From the NCBI GenBank assembly GCA_037178855.1, contig JASJZC010000004.1:5518001-5582000 (forward strand): 64,000 nt of DNA. Reading direction: 5' to 3'. Positions 11,901-24,892 of this stretch are shown here, piece after piece. The notes beneath the pieces were generated by a model. It did not search any database. It was given only the letters and a program-made list of their open reading frames with translations, and had not been told where the DNA came from. The stretch is from Oscheius sp. JU75 (taxonomy: Eukaryota; Nematoda; Chromadorea; Rhabditida; Rhabditidae). A program made the position numbers and the translations under genes. Position 1 is the first letter of the stretch. Each line of letters begins with the position of its first letter.

Positions 11901-14900
11901 CCTCTTACTCCCATGATTCAGATCCAGCAGCTAAGATGGATCCAACTTGACTACCAGGGCATGCAAGTAGATAGCTCAACATCTTCTTCCAGTGCCTTTC
12001 CTTCGAAAGATTTGCTCACATCCTTGGCCTTCCAGAGAGTTGAGGAGTAGACTGGGATTCAGTGCAACTAGCAGAGCCAGGAAATTCCAAAGGCGACATT
12101 GGGTCCTGTATCTGTGTTCATACTCTCATCCGCCCGTCCAGAGAGTCGAGAAGTAGAGATGGGATCAGGACAGCAATTCGAGTCAAACGCCGAAGATGAG
12201 AAGCAGTAGCAATAGAAGTGCCGAAGTGGAGGGGAGACAGCTGCAGGAACCGAGAAGACTAGCAGGCTAGCAGAGAACTAACGAAGGAACACAACAACAG
12301 AGAAGACTACGACACATTATCTCTATTTTCCCCCTAGGGGTTGTATTCGATGAGGAAGTTCTTACGACGGACCATTCCATCGCCCTGGAACCATTCGCGG
12401 CGGAACTGCTTGACGGCTCCATGAGGGGTGTTGGTCCATTCGATGGTGATACGATCGTTGTTTGTATCCTCCTGCCCGAAGGCGAAAGCATCGCAGCTCA
12501 CAGCCATCACGGTAGCTTCTTTCGGGTCCAGATAGCCACAGGCAGGATCCACTCAGAGGCAACGCATGTTGGTAGTCTTGATGGCCCATGCGATGAGCAA
12601 AGGAGTTGACGATCTTGATGTGGAGGTGTGCTTGTCATCGTAGGAAGCGTTGAAGATTCTTCGATCCGGGCTGGGTAGCTCATTTGTCTCTCAGTCGTTC
12701 TGTCTCTTCATCTCTCTGTCTGTTTGCCCCTTATTTAAACTCCTTGAAAACCCCTGTTCCTCACCCACCAGACCCTTGTTTTCCCCGTCCAGATGTTGAT
12801 ACTCATGACTGTTTGTCTGCCGTTCCCATCTATCTCTCACCCTCCCGCACCGCCAATATATCAATATTGTTGCAGAGATCGTTACGTCTCGATCAATTGG
12901 AAGAATGTCATGGAGGAGGCCACCGCCAGCTTCATGCCCTTCCGAAGCATGCTTCAAGCTTTCGGCATCAGACAGGTTGGTCCCCCAGATTTTCCGTTAG
13001 CGGTGTTCTCTTTGTGTCTGACAGAGAGAGGGAAAGTCAAGATTAATGAGCCTTGTTGATGTCGCTCCAAGGGGGTCCTGTTGACTGAGAGGGAAACAGC
13101 CCGATCGAGGTCGGACCAGAAGAAAGGATGAGTCAAGACACTGTCAGAAGTTTTTGTTTCTTCCCCAGTCTATGAGTCGAAGACCAGGGCAGCTGTCGGC
13201 TGTCATTACCGAATCCTTTGATCTATTGGCCAAGACCAACAACCGGAGGACAGAGGCACTTCCTTTGTCCTTTAGCGAATCAAAGACTGGCTGATGTTTT
13301 CAGGTCTCTCCCAGACGGATACCCTACGACTATGGATCGCTGCTTCACTACCATGCTGTGGCTCATGCTGTCAAGGTTAGATTTGGGACCGGGAGAGAGT
13401 ACGGAGAGAGTGACAGTGACAGACACCGACAATGAAGGAGGGTGGCAGAGAAAGAGTCAGATCAGGGCTTCTCTATGTAAGCAGTCTGCTAGTACGGTGA
13501 CAGAATGAGTCACAGAAGCTCAGAAGTAGAGAGATAGACTTCCTGCGACTGTCTCTGTCTATTCCAGGGAATCTGATGCTATCGTATACTGTGTTAGAGA
13601 CACTGAAATGGACAGAGACATACAGAAAGTTTAACTCTATTGCTCTCTCCCACTACACACTAACTGTTTGAAGTATAGAAGGAGAAGCAGTGGCAGTACA
13701 AGTCGTGTCTAGTTTAAAATGACCAAAAGTCTCTGTGTGTCTGTGTGTCTGAAGCTTGTGTCTCTCTCTCTTCCCTCCTTCCCTCCGTCCCCCCATAGAT
13801 TCCCTACTCTAGACAGTCTCTTTGACATTTGAAACCTCCCAGACAGTTTCCAAAATTACCATACTTCCCTATTCAGGTCTCCGATTTTACTATCGTGCCG
13901 AAAGAGCTCAAGTACGTAACGACGATGGGAACCGAGCGGATGGCTTTCCTCGACGCCAAAGTGATCAATGACATCTATTGCCCGAGTGAGTTCCCAGAGA
14001 GGCAGAGAGACATCAAAGAGTCGAGACAGAGAGATTGTCTGGAAGATGAGACAGAGACAGTTCAAGGTCGACCAAAGAATTTCAGACGCCTGTTCTGGCC
14101 GAACCAATCTTCGATGTGTGGCAGGCGGCTATCCAGATCCGAACAATTGTGCGGTCTGCAGATGTCCAGAAGGTCTCGGTGGCGCTGATTGTAGTCTCTT
14201 GCAGCCGAGTAGTGAGTCAATACGGGAGAGACAGAAACAAGAGGTTCTTTCCAGATTGTGGTGGTGAGCTACACGCGACGGATACCTGGCAGACGTTGAG
14301 CAGTCCACCGGGCAAAGATCTGTGAGTTATCGTTAATAATAACATTTTTCGAGCTTTTGATGTTCTGCAAAGTTGTAGATGGAATCAAGACTTACAACTT
14401 TGTAGAATACCGCTTACGCTCCTGGCGGAGCGACCCAGTGCAGTTTATACTGTTCGAGCCTTTTCTGACTCGACTTGTCAACTCTAATCTGGGATAACAT
14501 ATGACAAAAAGGCTTGCACGCAAATTTGTGTACACGCGAATTTACCTACATGCGTACCTTTTTGCGCGAGAAGAAAAAATTACTAGAACTATTATTTTCC
14601 AGCCATTTTACAGAAAAATAAATAATTTTGTCGTCATGAGATGTTCTGTTCTGCGAAGTTATAGTCTTGCTTTACAATTTTGCAGGACATGAAGTCCCAA
14701 AAGTTACTGCCTCTGCCAGAAAAGTGCAATTTCTTGAGAAAAGTACCACCTGATACCCTTTCCAGCCACTGCTATTGGCGAATCTCGGTGCCGGAAGGAT
14801 CGCGTGTACGGTTCCGGCTGTCGGACGGCGAATTCCCATGCTCGTAGGTTTCGGATCAAATGTAGAAAGAACATCTGTTTTGTAGTTATGGCTGTCAAAG

Positions 14901-15667
14901 CTACGTCGAGATCAAACACAAATTGGATGTTCGGTTGACCGGATTTAGAAGGTACGTTACTTGATAAGAAAAAGCGATGGGAGGAAACGAGTTTTTCATT
15001 GAGAAGAGAGACGGAAGGAACAACTGTACTCTCTTTGTTTCAGTCTCTCCCCAAGGTCACGGAGAGACAAAAAAAACTTCCGAAAAGACAGGAAGAACGG
15101 CTGGTCTTTTTGGGAAACTATTCTGATATGTTCGCAGAGTTTTAGAGAAAATTACTAGAAACACGGGAAATTACTCATAGACAGACAGAAAATGACCAAG
15201 CACCTGTCTTCCAGTGATTTCAGGCAAGTTCCTCGATTTGCTACTAGGAACTGACGTTTTGCAAGCTTTTCTAGCTGTAGAGAACCTTTAGAAAAGGAAA
15301 GAAAGAGCTTGTTTAGCTAAAAAAAAACATTGAATGTTAATGCAATTCCATCAAATCTGCTCATTGCAACTGATTTTCGGGATCATATTGTTGCAATAGC
15401 GTTATTCTGTCTCCTTCGACCGGTTTGACGCGCTTTACATTTTCCCAGAAAAATAGAAGTATAACAGCCTGGAAATCGGCTAGAATTTAGTCGCATTCGC
15501 GCTACAGTAATGTAAAACCGTCTCAGTCCTTTAAAATTTAAGCAAATTTCAGCTGCTGCTACCGCCCAAAAGAGGACACCGTCTCCGACCACAATCAGAT
15601 CTTCGTCATCTACCATCCGAACTCGAGGACGGCCCGATTCACACTGCGTTTCAAGCGCCAAATTTGA
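8948..15667 (+). CDS. Secreted astacin metalloprotease with EGF-like and CUB domains, 12 exons
   Basis: Exons 8948-9179, 10227-10306, 10429-10539, 11273-11340, 12876-12975, 13304-13375, 13877-13985, 14086-14211, 14255-14321, 14766-14843, 14886-14951 and 15553-15667 total 1224 nt (407 aa). Order: signal-like [16 protein letters not shown], short propeptide ending HRHRR, catalytic start IPYQIWGG, zinc site [11 protein letters not shown] (exon 11273), Met-turn region YGSLLHYH, end of domain LINDIYC-type (VINDIYCP), EGF-like module with [12 protein letters not shown] and CRCPEGLGG, then CUB beginning [12 protein letters not shown]. This is the EGF-CUB class of nematode NAS proteases, which act on extracellular matrix or cuticle. 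The Met of the Met-turn is Leu here. Introns are long and filled with CTGTCTCT-like words; one contains an MSP pseudogene. An extra 5' exon cannot be excluded. Confidence 0.9.
10155..10213 (+). repeat. tRNA-like sequence in astacin intron 1
   Basis: The segment reads GTCATGAATCTGAATATCAT then GGGTTCGATCT, resembling an anticodon arm plus T-arm B box. It ends in CTCCGACC with no matching 5' acceptor strand. It lies directly before the acceptor of exon 2. It is probably a tRNA-derived repeat or pseudo-tRNA. Confidence 0.4.
12334..12680 (-). pseudogene. Major sperm protein (MSP) pseudogene inside an astacin intron
   Basis: The minus strand reads a nearly complete MSP C-terminal half: [32 protein letters not shown] and [18 protein letters not shown] with a proper stop at 12334-12336. 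Upstream MSP sequence ([16 protein letters not shown]) is present but broken. There are frame changes around DDKHT and before IKTTNM, and an in-frame TGA where the family has Gly, just before VDPACG. MSP is the nematode sperm cytoskeletal and signalling protein. Sequence past the stop (about 12190-12330) is also shared with the copy at 42162, so both derive from genomic MSP genes with the same 3' flank. Confidence 0.9.
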
Positions 15668-16589
15668 GTTTTCTTCGCGCCATTATCCTAGCTCAGGGAT
15701 CTCCCCTCTACACCCCCGGTGACTCCTATCCAGTTTCGTCTAATAACCATACGGGCCTCTTTCTTGTCTTGTACATACTGTGTCAATGAATTCGTTTTTT
15801 AAAAGACAGATTTATTCCTGTGTAATATTCAGGGAAAAGAGATGGAGATAGAGAGCAAACTGTGTGGGGAAAGTGTCTAGAGGTATATACTGAGATATAT
15901 TGGTCTACTAACACTAAAATTAGGGTAGAAACTATGAAAAGAGAGAAAATCGGTGTGTACACCGACGGAGCCCGTCTTGTGGAACCAAGAGAAGATTGGT
16001 GGGTGGGGAGAAATTTGAGTGTGCGCGTTTTTGAAATTCTTTTCGAGGTGCCAGAGCGAGTGGATATAAGGCTTTGTGGCGACCAATCCCGGGGTAGGAA
16101 ATGATGAGAGAGTTCTGTTGGAATGGTAATTATTTCAGAAACAGAGGGGGTGTGTCTAAAATAGAGTAACAAGAAAAAAAGTAATAGGAAGTGTCTAACA
16201 GAGAGAGAGGGAGAGAAACAGAGAGTTAGGGAGTAAGTGAGAGAGTCAGAGAGGGAGAGAGGGTCTAGACTGTTCAGAACAGATAAAGTAGAGCAGCTAG
16301 ACTCTTCTCCCCCAGGAGACTGAACAGATTTACACCGGGAAGGAACCAGAAAACAAGGAAAACGAAAGAGAGAGAGAGAGAGTCAAGATAACAGTAGGGA
16401 AACCAGTGTGTTCTAGGAAACAGTAACCATGGGTCACAAAAAACAAACAGAGCTCTATAACGGTGGGTGGAAATCTATGCAATTGTTGGAGAGAGGCCAA
16501 GACCAGACACCCTTGGACCAATATACAGAGATAGAGGAAAGGGGGAAAGAAAGAGAATGGGAAAAGTGTGATACGTGTGTAGGTAGATT
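15668..16589. other. Convergent intergenic region (astacin / akap-1 3' ends)
   Basis: There is no credible coding sequence. From about 16195 to 16380 the plus strand is a GA-rich low-complexity run with GAGAGAG and AGTCAGAGAGGG words. Open frames here lack codon or domain support. Confidence 0.4.
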
Positions 16590-19500
16590 CTAGGCATTGA
16601 CCACTACGGACGTCTGAGGTTTCAAGGAGGGACGCTTACTGCTTGCAGCGGCTCCGGCAGCTCCTGTCGTCGAGGCACGCACCAGTTTGGATGGGTCGCT
16701 GGCCTTGGCGAAACCCTGGTCCATTAGCATTCGATCGAGTCGGTGGACCTGAAAATGAGCAGCCTTAGCAGAGAATTTTGGGTGAAAACAGTTAGAATTA
16801 AAGGTTTGAAAGCATCTTCAACTTTTTAGGCCCAAAACGCATGAAAATCAGCAAAAGACGGTCGGTATTTTCAGCCATACAACGACAACTAGAAAATCGA
16901 AAAGTTCTTCCAAATATTCTTGGAAAACCTATATTCATATATATATATATATATTCAGCGCAGCAGTAGCTTGTTTCTATTCAGCGCAGCAAGTAGCTTG
17001 TTTCTAATTTACAAAATAGGTAGAACGAACCTTGCCGTCCTCGTCCTCTGTGAAGGTGAGCTCGACCATGTTGACGGCGTCGTCCGAGTGTCTTCCAATC
17101 AAAGTGGCGTTGATGACCTTGTTCATGCACTTGCTCTTGAAGAAGTCCTCGGCAGACATGCCCCAATTCCAGGTTCCGTCCACGGGCTGCACGTGAGCCA
17201 GGTAGCATTCCGTCGCTTGGAAGGGCAGCGTCATGAGATCAGTACTGCAATTTCTTCATTAATACCAAGTCAAATAAGGATACAAACCGAATTTGACGAA
17301 GATCAGCTCTGGGCAATGTCGTGTAGCCGCCGTAGTCGACGAATCTGACGAGAACCTCGTCCGTCTCTTCGTAGTACATGTGAGTGACGGCTCGGAACCA
17401 GGCGTTCAGGACGGGGGCGGCACAGAGCAGACCGGCTGAAAATTGAAGATATTGGCTTGTTGGGATACGTAATGAACGTGCGGAACTTCATAGCCAGTGA
17501 ACTTTTCCAAAGGGCAAAACGTTCTGCTCCGGGTTTGACCCCGCGACCCGTTTGTCCTTACGCGGCGCTCTTACCGATGGTGTCATTCATACTTGTCCCG
17601 GTAGCTTAGTAGTTAATGTATTAGACTAACGTAACGAGATACCCAAGTTCTATTCCCAGCTGCTGGTTTCGGTTATTGTTGTCCAAAATTACAACTTCGT
17701 CATTTTTGACCTGATATCAAGCTCATATAAAGTTGTAAAGATAAGAGTTTTGATTTAATAGAAGCAACTAACTTTTCCAAACAATTATTTTGCCGAGAAT
17801 TTGAGTAACCGCTCAGCACATTTTCAAACCCGTCTCATTTGATTTTCTTTTCAAAGCAGCGTTGTAATTACTACGATAACTAAAACTCACTTTGACACGG
17901 TTTCGGCAGCTCTGGGATGTTCTGGTTGCCGCGCGAGTACAGACTCAACATGTAGAGATCCAGCTGATTCAAGCTGCTGAAGCTCGGGTGTGTTGGCTGT
18001 TGGAGGAAGAAGTGTCCTGGACTGATGGCGCACGAGACGCTGACCTCGCAGGGAACGGATTCGGGGAGAGTGAGCCAGCAGGGCTGCGCGGTCATGGCAT
18101 CAAAGACATGATGCGGCAGCGGCGGCGGGAGTACAGGCTGCAGATTCAGATCGGGAAAACGGCCATTAGGGAATCTACTTCGCAGCATATGCAGACACTT
18201 ATTGATTTCTTCTCTCTTTCCTCTGACCTAAATTTTTAGTTTTTGGCTGTACAAAAGATGTACAAACCTGACAAATTTGGTGGGTGTTAATCTTCTCCGG
18301 GGTGTGGTGCTGACGAATAAGCATTTTGACATTCGTGCGCACACTGAGCTCTTTGATCGTCTTGCCCTTGATGCCAATAACGAGACCGACGAGCGTGTTG
18401 GGAATTTCGAACTCGTACATCGGCAGATTCTGGTCGCCATCATCCATCGGCGACAGGCTCGAAGCCAGACCGCCCGTGGCACGTCCAGAATCTTGAGAAG
18501 ATGCCTAAAAATGGTCATGATTAGTCTAAAATTGTAATTTTGATTACCAGTCCTCTATTATCACCATTTACCCCTGCTGTTACAAAATTGTTAGATTTCC
18601 AGAGTCACAATCAATTCCTGAATTTGTCATTTACACCATAGTTGGTCCCTGGTCCATACTTATTCACAGTTCAGTTTACTTTCTCAATTGCTTAATTTTT
18701 TAAGTTAGACGATTTTGGAGACCTAAACATTATTTTCCCAGCAATCAAGGCCAATTAGCCTCAAAACATGACATTTACAACCTTACAGTTGCTCTCAGAA
18801 CTCGAGAAGCAGTCCCAAGCCCAGTTACCATTTAGACCGATAAGCCCCAAGAGCCTAGACCAATTAGCCGTATTATTTGCACCATAAATCTCACCCAAAG
18901 AACAGTCCAAGGAAACTTACGGAAGAAGTACTGGCGGAGCAGCTGCTTGATCGAACAGAATCACGACTGCTGTGTCTACGCATGCTAGATCTACTCGTCG
19001 AGGTAAGTGGCGTAATGGTCAGTGGCAGTACAAGAGGTGGCGGCGACTGGGCCTCAATTCTCGTCGGGCTGAACTGTTGTGAAGGAGAAATAATAGGACA
19101 GAATCCAGGAGGTGGAGATACAAAATGATGCTGGTAGCGAGGCAACAGAGGCGGCGGTAGATGTGTAGGAATGAGCTGTGGCGGTATGAGCTGTTGCATT
19201 AGCATGCTTTCTTATCCCACAAATGGTAGGGAGGGCTGGCCAGTGGGAAAAAACTGCGGGCGAAAAGTGAAAGGGGACGAGGGGCGGAGCTCACGTGTGT
19301 CTGTGGAAGAGACCCAGGCCCCGAGTGCAAAAGTCCACGCGCGGCCATGAGACGCAGACTGCCGATACGGCCGACGAGGGCATTGCCAGACAGTGCTAGG
19401 GGTCTGTCTGGGTCGAGAGGGCGCAGAGAGAGCCTGTTCGAAATGTTACGTAGCTGCTTTTTGACAAATTGCCAAGGGGGCTTTATAGGCCAAATAGACT

Positions 19501-22500
19501 GCTACACATACGCAATACGCTGCATGGCATAGGTACAAGATCACGAGAAAACATGGTTAGCGTAAAAAATTGTTTACGTAAAGCGGTAAAAATGGAATCG
19601 AGGACGAAAAAAAACACGAGAAATAGGGAGAATCAGCTGACAAGGCCATGTGCTCTTCGGGCGCTGTCAGCAGCCAAATCGCTGATCAACATGGCGCGAC
19701 AGCGATTTTTTTGAATTTGCCGAGGACAAAAATCGTTGGAATCTCGTGAAAACGAGCTTCTAGGAGCCAAAAAATCAGGAAAAGGCAATGAATCAAGGCT
19801 TACTGCGAGCCAGCTCGTCATTTCCTTTGGTTTTTTGTGCGAGTACAGCAAAAAGCCGGATGATGACGGCGGGAAGCTCAGTTTAGGCTAAAATCTAGGC
19901 GAAAATGGGGAAGACCTGCAGAAAATGAACAAAATGACGTGAAGATCAAGTACATAGGCGTTTTTATACGGGGATTTCATCGCCATAGAAGCAGTTTACT
20001 TCGCTAAATAGGAATTCGAGTGCTCGGGAGGAAAACAGGAGTGAATTTTCAGGTGAAAGTTGAGGAAAAAAAATGAAAAAGGCGCAAAAGTCGAGATCTT
20101 GGAAAATTTTGTGCCGCCCCGGAGCGTAAAATCATTATTCACGTAGGAAAATAAGATTTCAAGGCTTCTGAACGTAAAAGTCTTGCCAGCCGGTCTATCT
20201 TCCGTTACAGCTGGCCTAATAGCTAAGATACCGAGGAAAGGAAGTAGAAACTATGGAAATTAGGACCGACATGGCCATGAGCCTGTTTCTGCTCGCTAAA
20301 TTCCTTGGTCTCTCGGCTCAATAAGCTGAGTTTTCAATCGTAACAGCTGTGGACAAAACTGCAAGCTGCAAAACATGGTTAGGCTAGCTAGCGATGGAAA
20401 AGGGACTGCAAGAGGAATAACTAGGCCAATTAGTAGCGCTCTACAGAGCAGAAACCATCGTTTCCTCGGAGATTCTACAACTTTTCTGCCTGTTATACAT
20501 ATACTTCCACTAATTGTGAGTATTTCAAAATAAATTGCGATCAGAGACAACGATAGTGAGCTCTTCCTGATACAAGGATTCTACAGAGTCAAAATGCCGA
20601 TTTCTTCACGATTTCTACTTACTACATGGCTTTCAAAGAATTTCGAGCTTCTAAGAGCTGGCAGGAGCCTATATTCACACAATTACGAGCGCTTCTTACA
20701 GCTGATCTAAGGGCAATTCCATCGAATTTCAAGAACATTATGCCAATTTTGGTCTGAACGAGATCTTCAAACGTTTCCATGCCAAAAAACTGGTATTGAA
20801 ACCCCCATTTCCACCACCATTCCTGATTTTTTGAACATGTTACACCTGGGGTTTCGTTGACACAACGCGATTTTTTCAGAGTTCACACTCCCAGCCAGGT
20901 AGTGTCAACGAAGAAGAAGGAGGAAAGGTTGATCGGCAGTTGCGATAACAGTTTTGGCTGGGGGCCCAGTTACACGCTCTTTCTCTCTCTTCCTCGGCTG
21001 TCGCCAACTCACGGCGCGTACATTAATCACCTGCTGGGCATCGAAGAAGAAGGGAGAGAGACAGACAGACAGCCCCGATCTCAAAATTTTACACTCATTT
21101 GTGTTCCCCGAGCGAGAGACGTCTCCCAGACGATGGGTCGGAACATTTTATGTGTTATCTCCAACTGATAATGGAGCGGGATGCTCCGATAAGGTGAGCG
21201 GGGGCAGCTCCCTCCAAAAACGTCAAAAATTGTACAAGAGGGAAGAGACAGATATAGCCAGAATCGATGGAATCAGCCGAATCATAGCCAAACAATCGCT
21301 GTTTCGGGCACAATTAATCTGGCCTCGGCTTTGTGAACACAAACCGTGTCTACTGGTTCGAAAATGTGTTCAGGCTCGCAGTTGGCAACTAATTAGTGCA
21401 AAATGGGTTCATTTCGAAGTGATTTTTTTAAGGAGAGAAGAAAAGTGCAATTTGGTAGGTCAAAGAGTGCGGAAGAAGACCAGCGAAGGAATGGAGACTG
21501 GTGAAACGGCAAATGTCCAAGTTTTCGGGATCTAGAGTCTCCGTTTATGCAGGAAGGTGATATAAAACGCAATCGTCCTTACTTCGAGGTCAATTCGTTC
21601 GTATCAGAAAATGAGGTCTATCTATCACGAAAATGGGGTTGACGCTGGAAAATAGTTTTCCGTGTCATCTTTTTTCGGCTTGAAACGCCGTGTTCACTGC
21701 CAAACACTGAACAGTCCCGTCCCGTAAAGAGTCGAGACTTAAACGTTTACTGATCAAAACAAAAACCTACCTACCCTACTGTAGGGCCACGCATTCAAAA
21801 ACATTGTTTTCCCAATCTCTCACGTTTCCCTCCAATCTGACTCATAATCCTACCCACTAATTATCACCCACTTCCAAAACTTCTTCTCTCGATCGTCCCT
21901 AATAAGAGTCGAGCTCCAGTCTGGGATTGTTGCGAAAAGAGAGCTCACTATGCCGTAATCGAGCTGTTTTAAAGCCAAATTTGGTAGTAACTTGTAAAGA
22001 TGCGATTGTTAGAAAAACAAATTTGAGCAAAAGAGTCTTGTGAATAACTCGATTACGGTGTTCCTTTTATCCCCTCGCGTTATTTTCCCTCTAATTATAA
22101 ATCCCTCCTCCTAGGACCCAAATTTCCCGATCCGCACCTCCGAATTCTCGCTCTCGACACCGGGCGACTCGTTGTTCGACAGCCGTTCCTGGCTCTCCAT
22201 TTTCTCGTGGGCCTCCTGCTGCTGTTCCATATAGCTCTTTTCCATCTCCTCAGACCACGAGAACTGCTCGTGTTCCACCGGATTGTGAGAAATATCCAGC
22301 AGCAGCTCCGACGTCTTCTCGTTCATAATCTTAATTGTGATATTCGGAAGGAGTCGACGGGCTCTGGACCTGCTCATCTATGTCATAGTCTCCCTCGGAG
22401 ACGCTCCTTCCTCCACTTTCAGGCTGCGACTCGGTCTCCACCGTCTCGTCAGATTTCTGAAAGTTCTGGTAGTTAAGCATGGACATAATTGCGTGATTTT

Positions 22501-24892
22501 ATAATCGTAACGCCCGAACCACGTGAGCATGAAAGGGATAGAATCGCAGGAGGCAGCTTGCACGAGGAACTTAAAAGTTCTAGACGGTTCGACCATGTTG
22601 AACTGGCTTTTGGCTCGTTTTTGAATTGTTAGATATCGAAAAAATCTAAAATTCAGATTCCCGCTCGTCAATAAAGAACCTATAGTCTCTCATACGTTCG
22701 GAAAAAAAAAGGAATTACAAAGTCTTTTCGGTTACAAGATATGATTTTCTTGGACTTCCTTCATTGGTAAAACGTGGTTTTGAGCAGATGCAAGGCTTTT
22801 TTGTTATGAAACTTCTGCGTGGCTGCACAGATCAATTATTCGGAAAAATAAATGGGGAAAATTTATGAATTTTAGGTCAAAATCTAAACAGTATTCCTCC
22901 AAATCTTCGACACCTACTACATATAATGCTGCAAGAACAACTCAAAAGAACCGCGTCAATTGAGTCTGCTCGACAGCTGGAAGTTTCTAATGAGAAATGG
23001 CGAAAAAAAGAAAAAAATCCCTCGAAAGAGCTGTCTATTAGTACTCGGTTCCTACATTTCACTGGAAAGAACAATCAAAATGGGAGGATCCAATTTCACT
23101 TAATCTTAGCTAACAATACGTCTCTCATTTGCAAAAAAAAGTGTGCCCAGATTGGTCCACTGATCAGCTGGGCGAGCTCGTTTTGCGGACTAAACTGTGC
23201 CACGTTGAGAAAGGTGTTCGACCAACATTTGAACGGTATTTCGGGGACATGAAGACAATCAATTTAACAACCAAATCGTCGATAACATGCCTTCTTATCC
23301 TTTTTTTTGTTTCTACTACGTTAGCCAGTAACAAAACTGTCCCTGACACTCCGAAATCATTAACCTTGGTCACAAAGTGGGGCAAAATTATAAAACCTCA
23401 TTTTTAGCAAGCAATCCTTTTCTACTCATAACATTTCCTCCCCAAATTCGGTGAAATTGGTTTCATAGTAGAGCAACAACCCAGAGATGCCTATTTTGAG
23501 TGTGAACACGAACTATTCTTATACTTCTTAACGTAAATGCGGCTATTCTAGGCTATGATCTAGAGCAAAACACCTCAATCCCTAAGATCATCCCTCCTGC
23601 TAAACTCTAGAGCCAAAACGGGCTCCCGCCCACGCGCTTCTCATGAAAGGATCATAATAATCCTAGAGGGAGAGGATATGAATAAAACCCTACCTCATTA
23701 GTTCTAACATCAACTGCTTTAATAGCGGTTCCAATAACATTGGCCGATTTGGATGGCGGTTCCTCCTCGTTAGCGACCTCGGAGCAGTCTCCAGCAGCTC
23801 CTATAGCGCCCATAGGCTTCTGAAAAAAAAATGACGTCATTTGACGACGAGAAGAGAGGGGGAGCAATTGAGGGGAGAGCGGAGTAAACATTCAGAATAA
23901 GACAAGCGGAAATGCCATTATTGTCGTCGTCGTGGTGGTGGGCTTAAGGAATCTATGGAAAACATGACCATTTTGGGCCTATACTCTGTCTTTTCCCCTA
24001 TATGTGTGGGCGCTGCTGCGAGGGTAATGAGCACAGAGGAAACAGCTGCGCATGAGCACAAAAAAGCCCCCTCCGGCTCTCTCTGGCTACATGCCAGCCG
24101 GGCAAAGAGACCTCGATCGATATTCGGCGTGGAAGAGTGCACGTTCAAGAGCAACTATAACACACACAGGGTGATCGGACAGAGCTCAAACCGTTTGCAT
24201 TTTGCGCGAGCAGGCAGGGAGGTGTTCTTTTCCTTTCATTTTTTTTTTTTTTTGGAGGGGGGAGGTGCGGTAGCATTTCTTCAGAGTTCCTTTGAGAATT
24301 TCGCATCTAAATGGTGTGGAAACACGCGAGCCTTGAGAGAAAAGGGAGTCTAGCTAATAAGGAATCGGATCTATCAAGATTTCCGGCATACGATAATCTG
24401 CAGGAAAATGACTTTTAAATTATGTGAAATAGCAAAACAAGGTGTTGTAGAAGCTGAAACCTCGTCTAGAAACCTGCTAAACTGTTTTCGGGGTCAGTAC
24501 CAGCTGTTTTACGAAAGTTTCACGTGCGTTTGAGTTTAGGAAATGGTCACGAGACTCTAAAAAAACGTTCTACGGTGAGGAAGATGTATGGGATTATGAA
24601 AAATATTGCAAATACAGTAAATGGAAGGTGTGTGGAGAAGGAAATCCTGAAAACCCACCTCCTTTTGTTCATTTCCTGGCTTAGATTCAAGACTACCATT
24701 ACTCTTCTTTATTTGTTCAATAGAAGCTTTCTTCTTCTTTCTCTGAAACAAGTTTCTGTGAAAAAACGGACCAAGAAAACGAACTTCTTCATCTTTTTTC
24801 TTCGCTTGAATATACCAGGCAAAAAGAGCTACAATGGAGACTCCACCGAGTGCCAGAAGCATAGCACGATGAGACGTGGGTGACGACGACAT
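16590..24892 (-). CDS. akap-1: A-kinase anchor protein 1 (AKAP1) orthologue: N-terminal membrane anchor, KH and Tudor domains
   Basis: C-terminal exons (minus order) 18921-19205, 18268-18504, 17891-18227, 17288-17435, 17031-17244 and 16590-16748 join to 1380 nt in one frame. They give a Pro/Ser-rich region, a KH domain (EIPNTLVGLVIGIKGKTIKE), AKAP1-type linker (GHFFLQQPTHPSF) and a Tudor domain (YYEETDEVLVRFVDYGGYTT, LRQIR). Five more exons, 24785-24892, 24659-24742, 23694-23819, 22370-22456 and 22138-22329, keep phase. They begin MSSSPTSHRAMLLALGG, a hydrophobic anchor then KKKDEE, as expected for the outer mitochondrial membrane anchor of AKAP1. AKAP1 tethers PKA and RNA at mitochondria. 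The join from 22138 to about 19190 is in phase but has a weak donor (GTGCGG) and weak acceptor. A second promoter at MLMQQ (19205), or a stop at 22111, are alternatives. Confidence 0.85.
16953..17005. repeat. 26/27-bp tandem duplication in an akap-1 intron
   Basis: ATTCAGCGCAGCAGTAGC... (16953-16978) is repeated at 16979-17005 with one inserted A, directly after a (AT)n run at about 16934-16952. Confidence 0.85.
17595..17667 (+). repeat. tRNA-like sequence with A and B boxes
   Basis: TAGCTTAGTAGTT (17602-17614) matches a tRNA A box and D arm. AGTTCTATTCC (17646-17656) matches a B box at normal spacing. The acceptor ends do not pair well, so this looks like a pseudo-tRNA or SINE head, in an akap-1 intron. 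Confidence 0.5.
19206..22110. other. Long akap-1 intron or alternative promoter region
   Basis: There is no domain-bearing exon on either strand. The stretch before 19205 (about 19210-19460) is GC-richer and could be a promoter for a short KH-Tudor isoform. A 193-codon plus-strand frame at 20954-21535 has no recognisable content. Confidence 0.35.

Noticed and set aside
15783-16172. 129-codon minus-strand frame past the astacin 3' end
   Set aside because: Low-complexity S/T/P composition, no homology or splice context.
10620-16390. Simple GA/TC runs as microsatellites or CRISPR-like repeats
   Set aside because: The words are degenerate and irregularly spaced, with no fixed repeat and spacer pattern. 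Recorded as a word field instead.
17595-17667. A functional tRNA gene
   Set aside because: A and B boxes are present but the acceptor stem does not pair, so it is kept only as tRNA-like.
20954-21535. 193-codon plus-strand open frame
   Set aside because: No domain, no neighbouring exons, and it lies in an akap-1 intron. The composition looks like chance in a stop-poor stretch.
22926-23407. Plus-strand frames in an akap-1 intron, one with a hydrophobic stretch
   Set aside because: No splice partner, no known family, and no support beyond being open. A nested gene cannot be excluded without transcripts.
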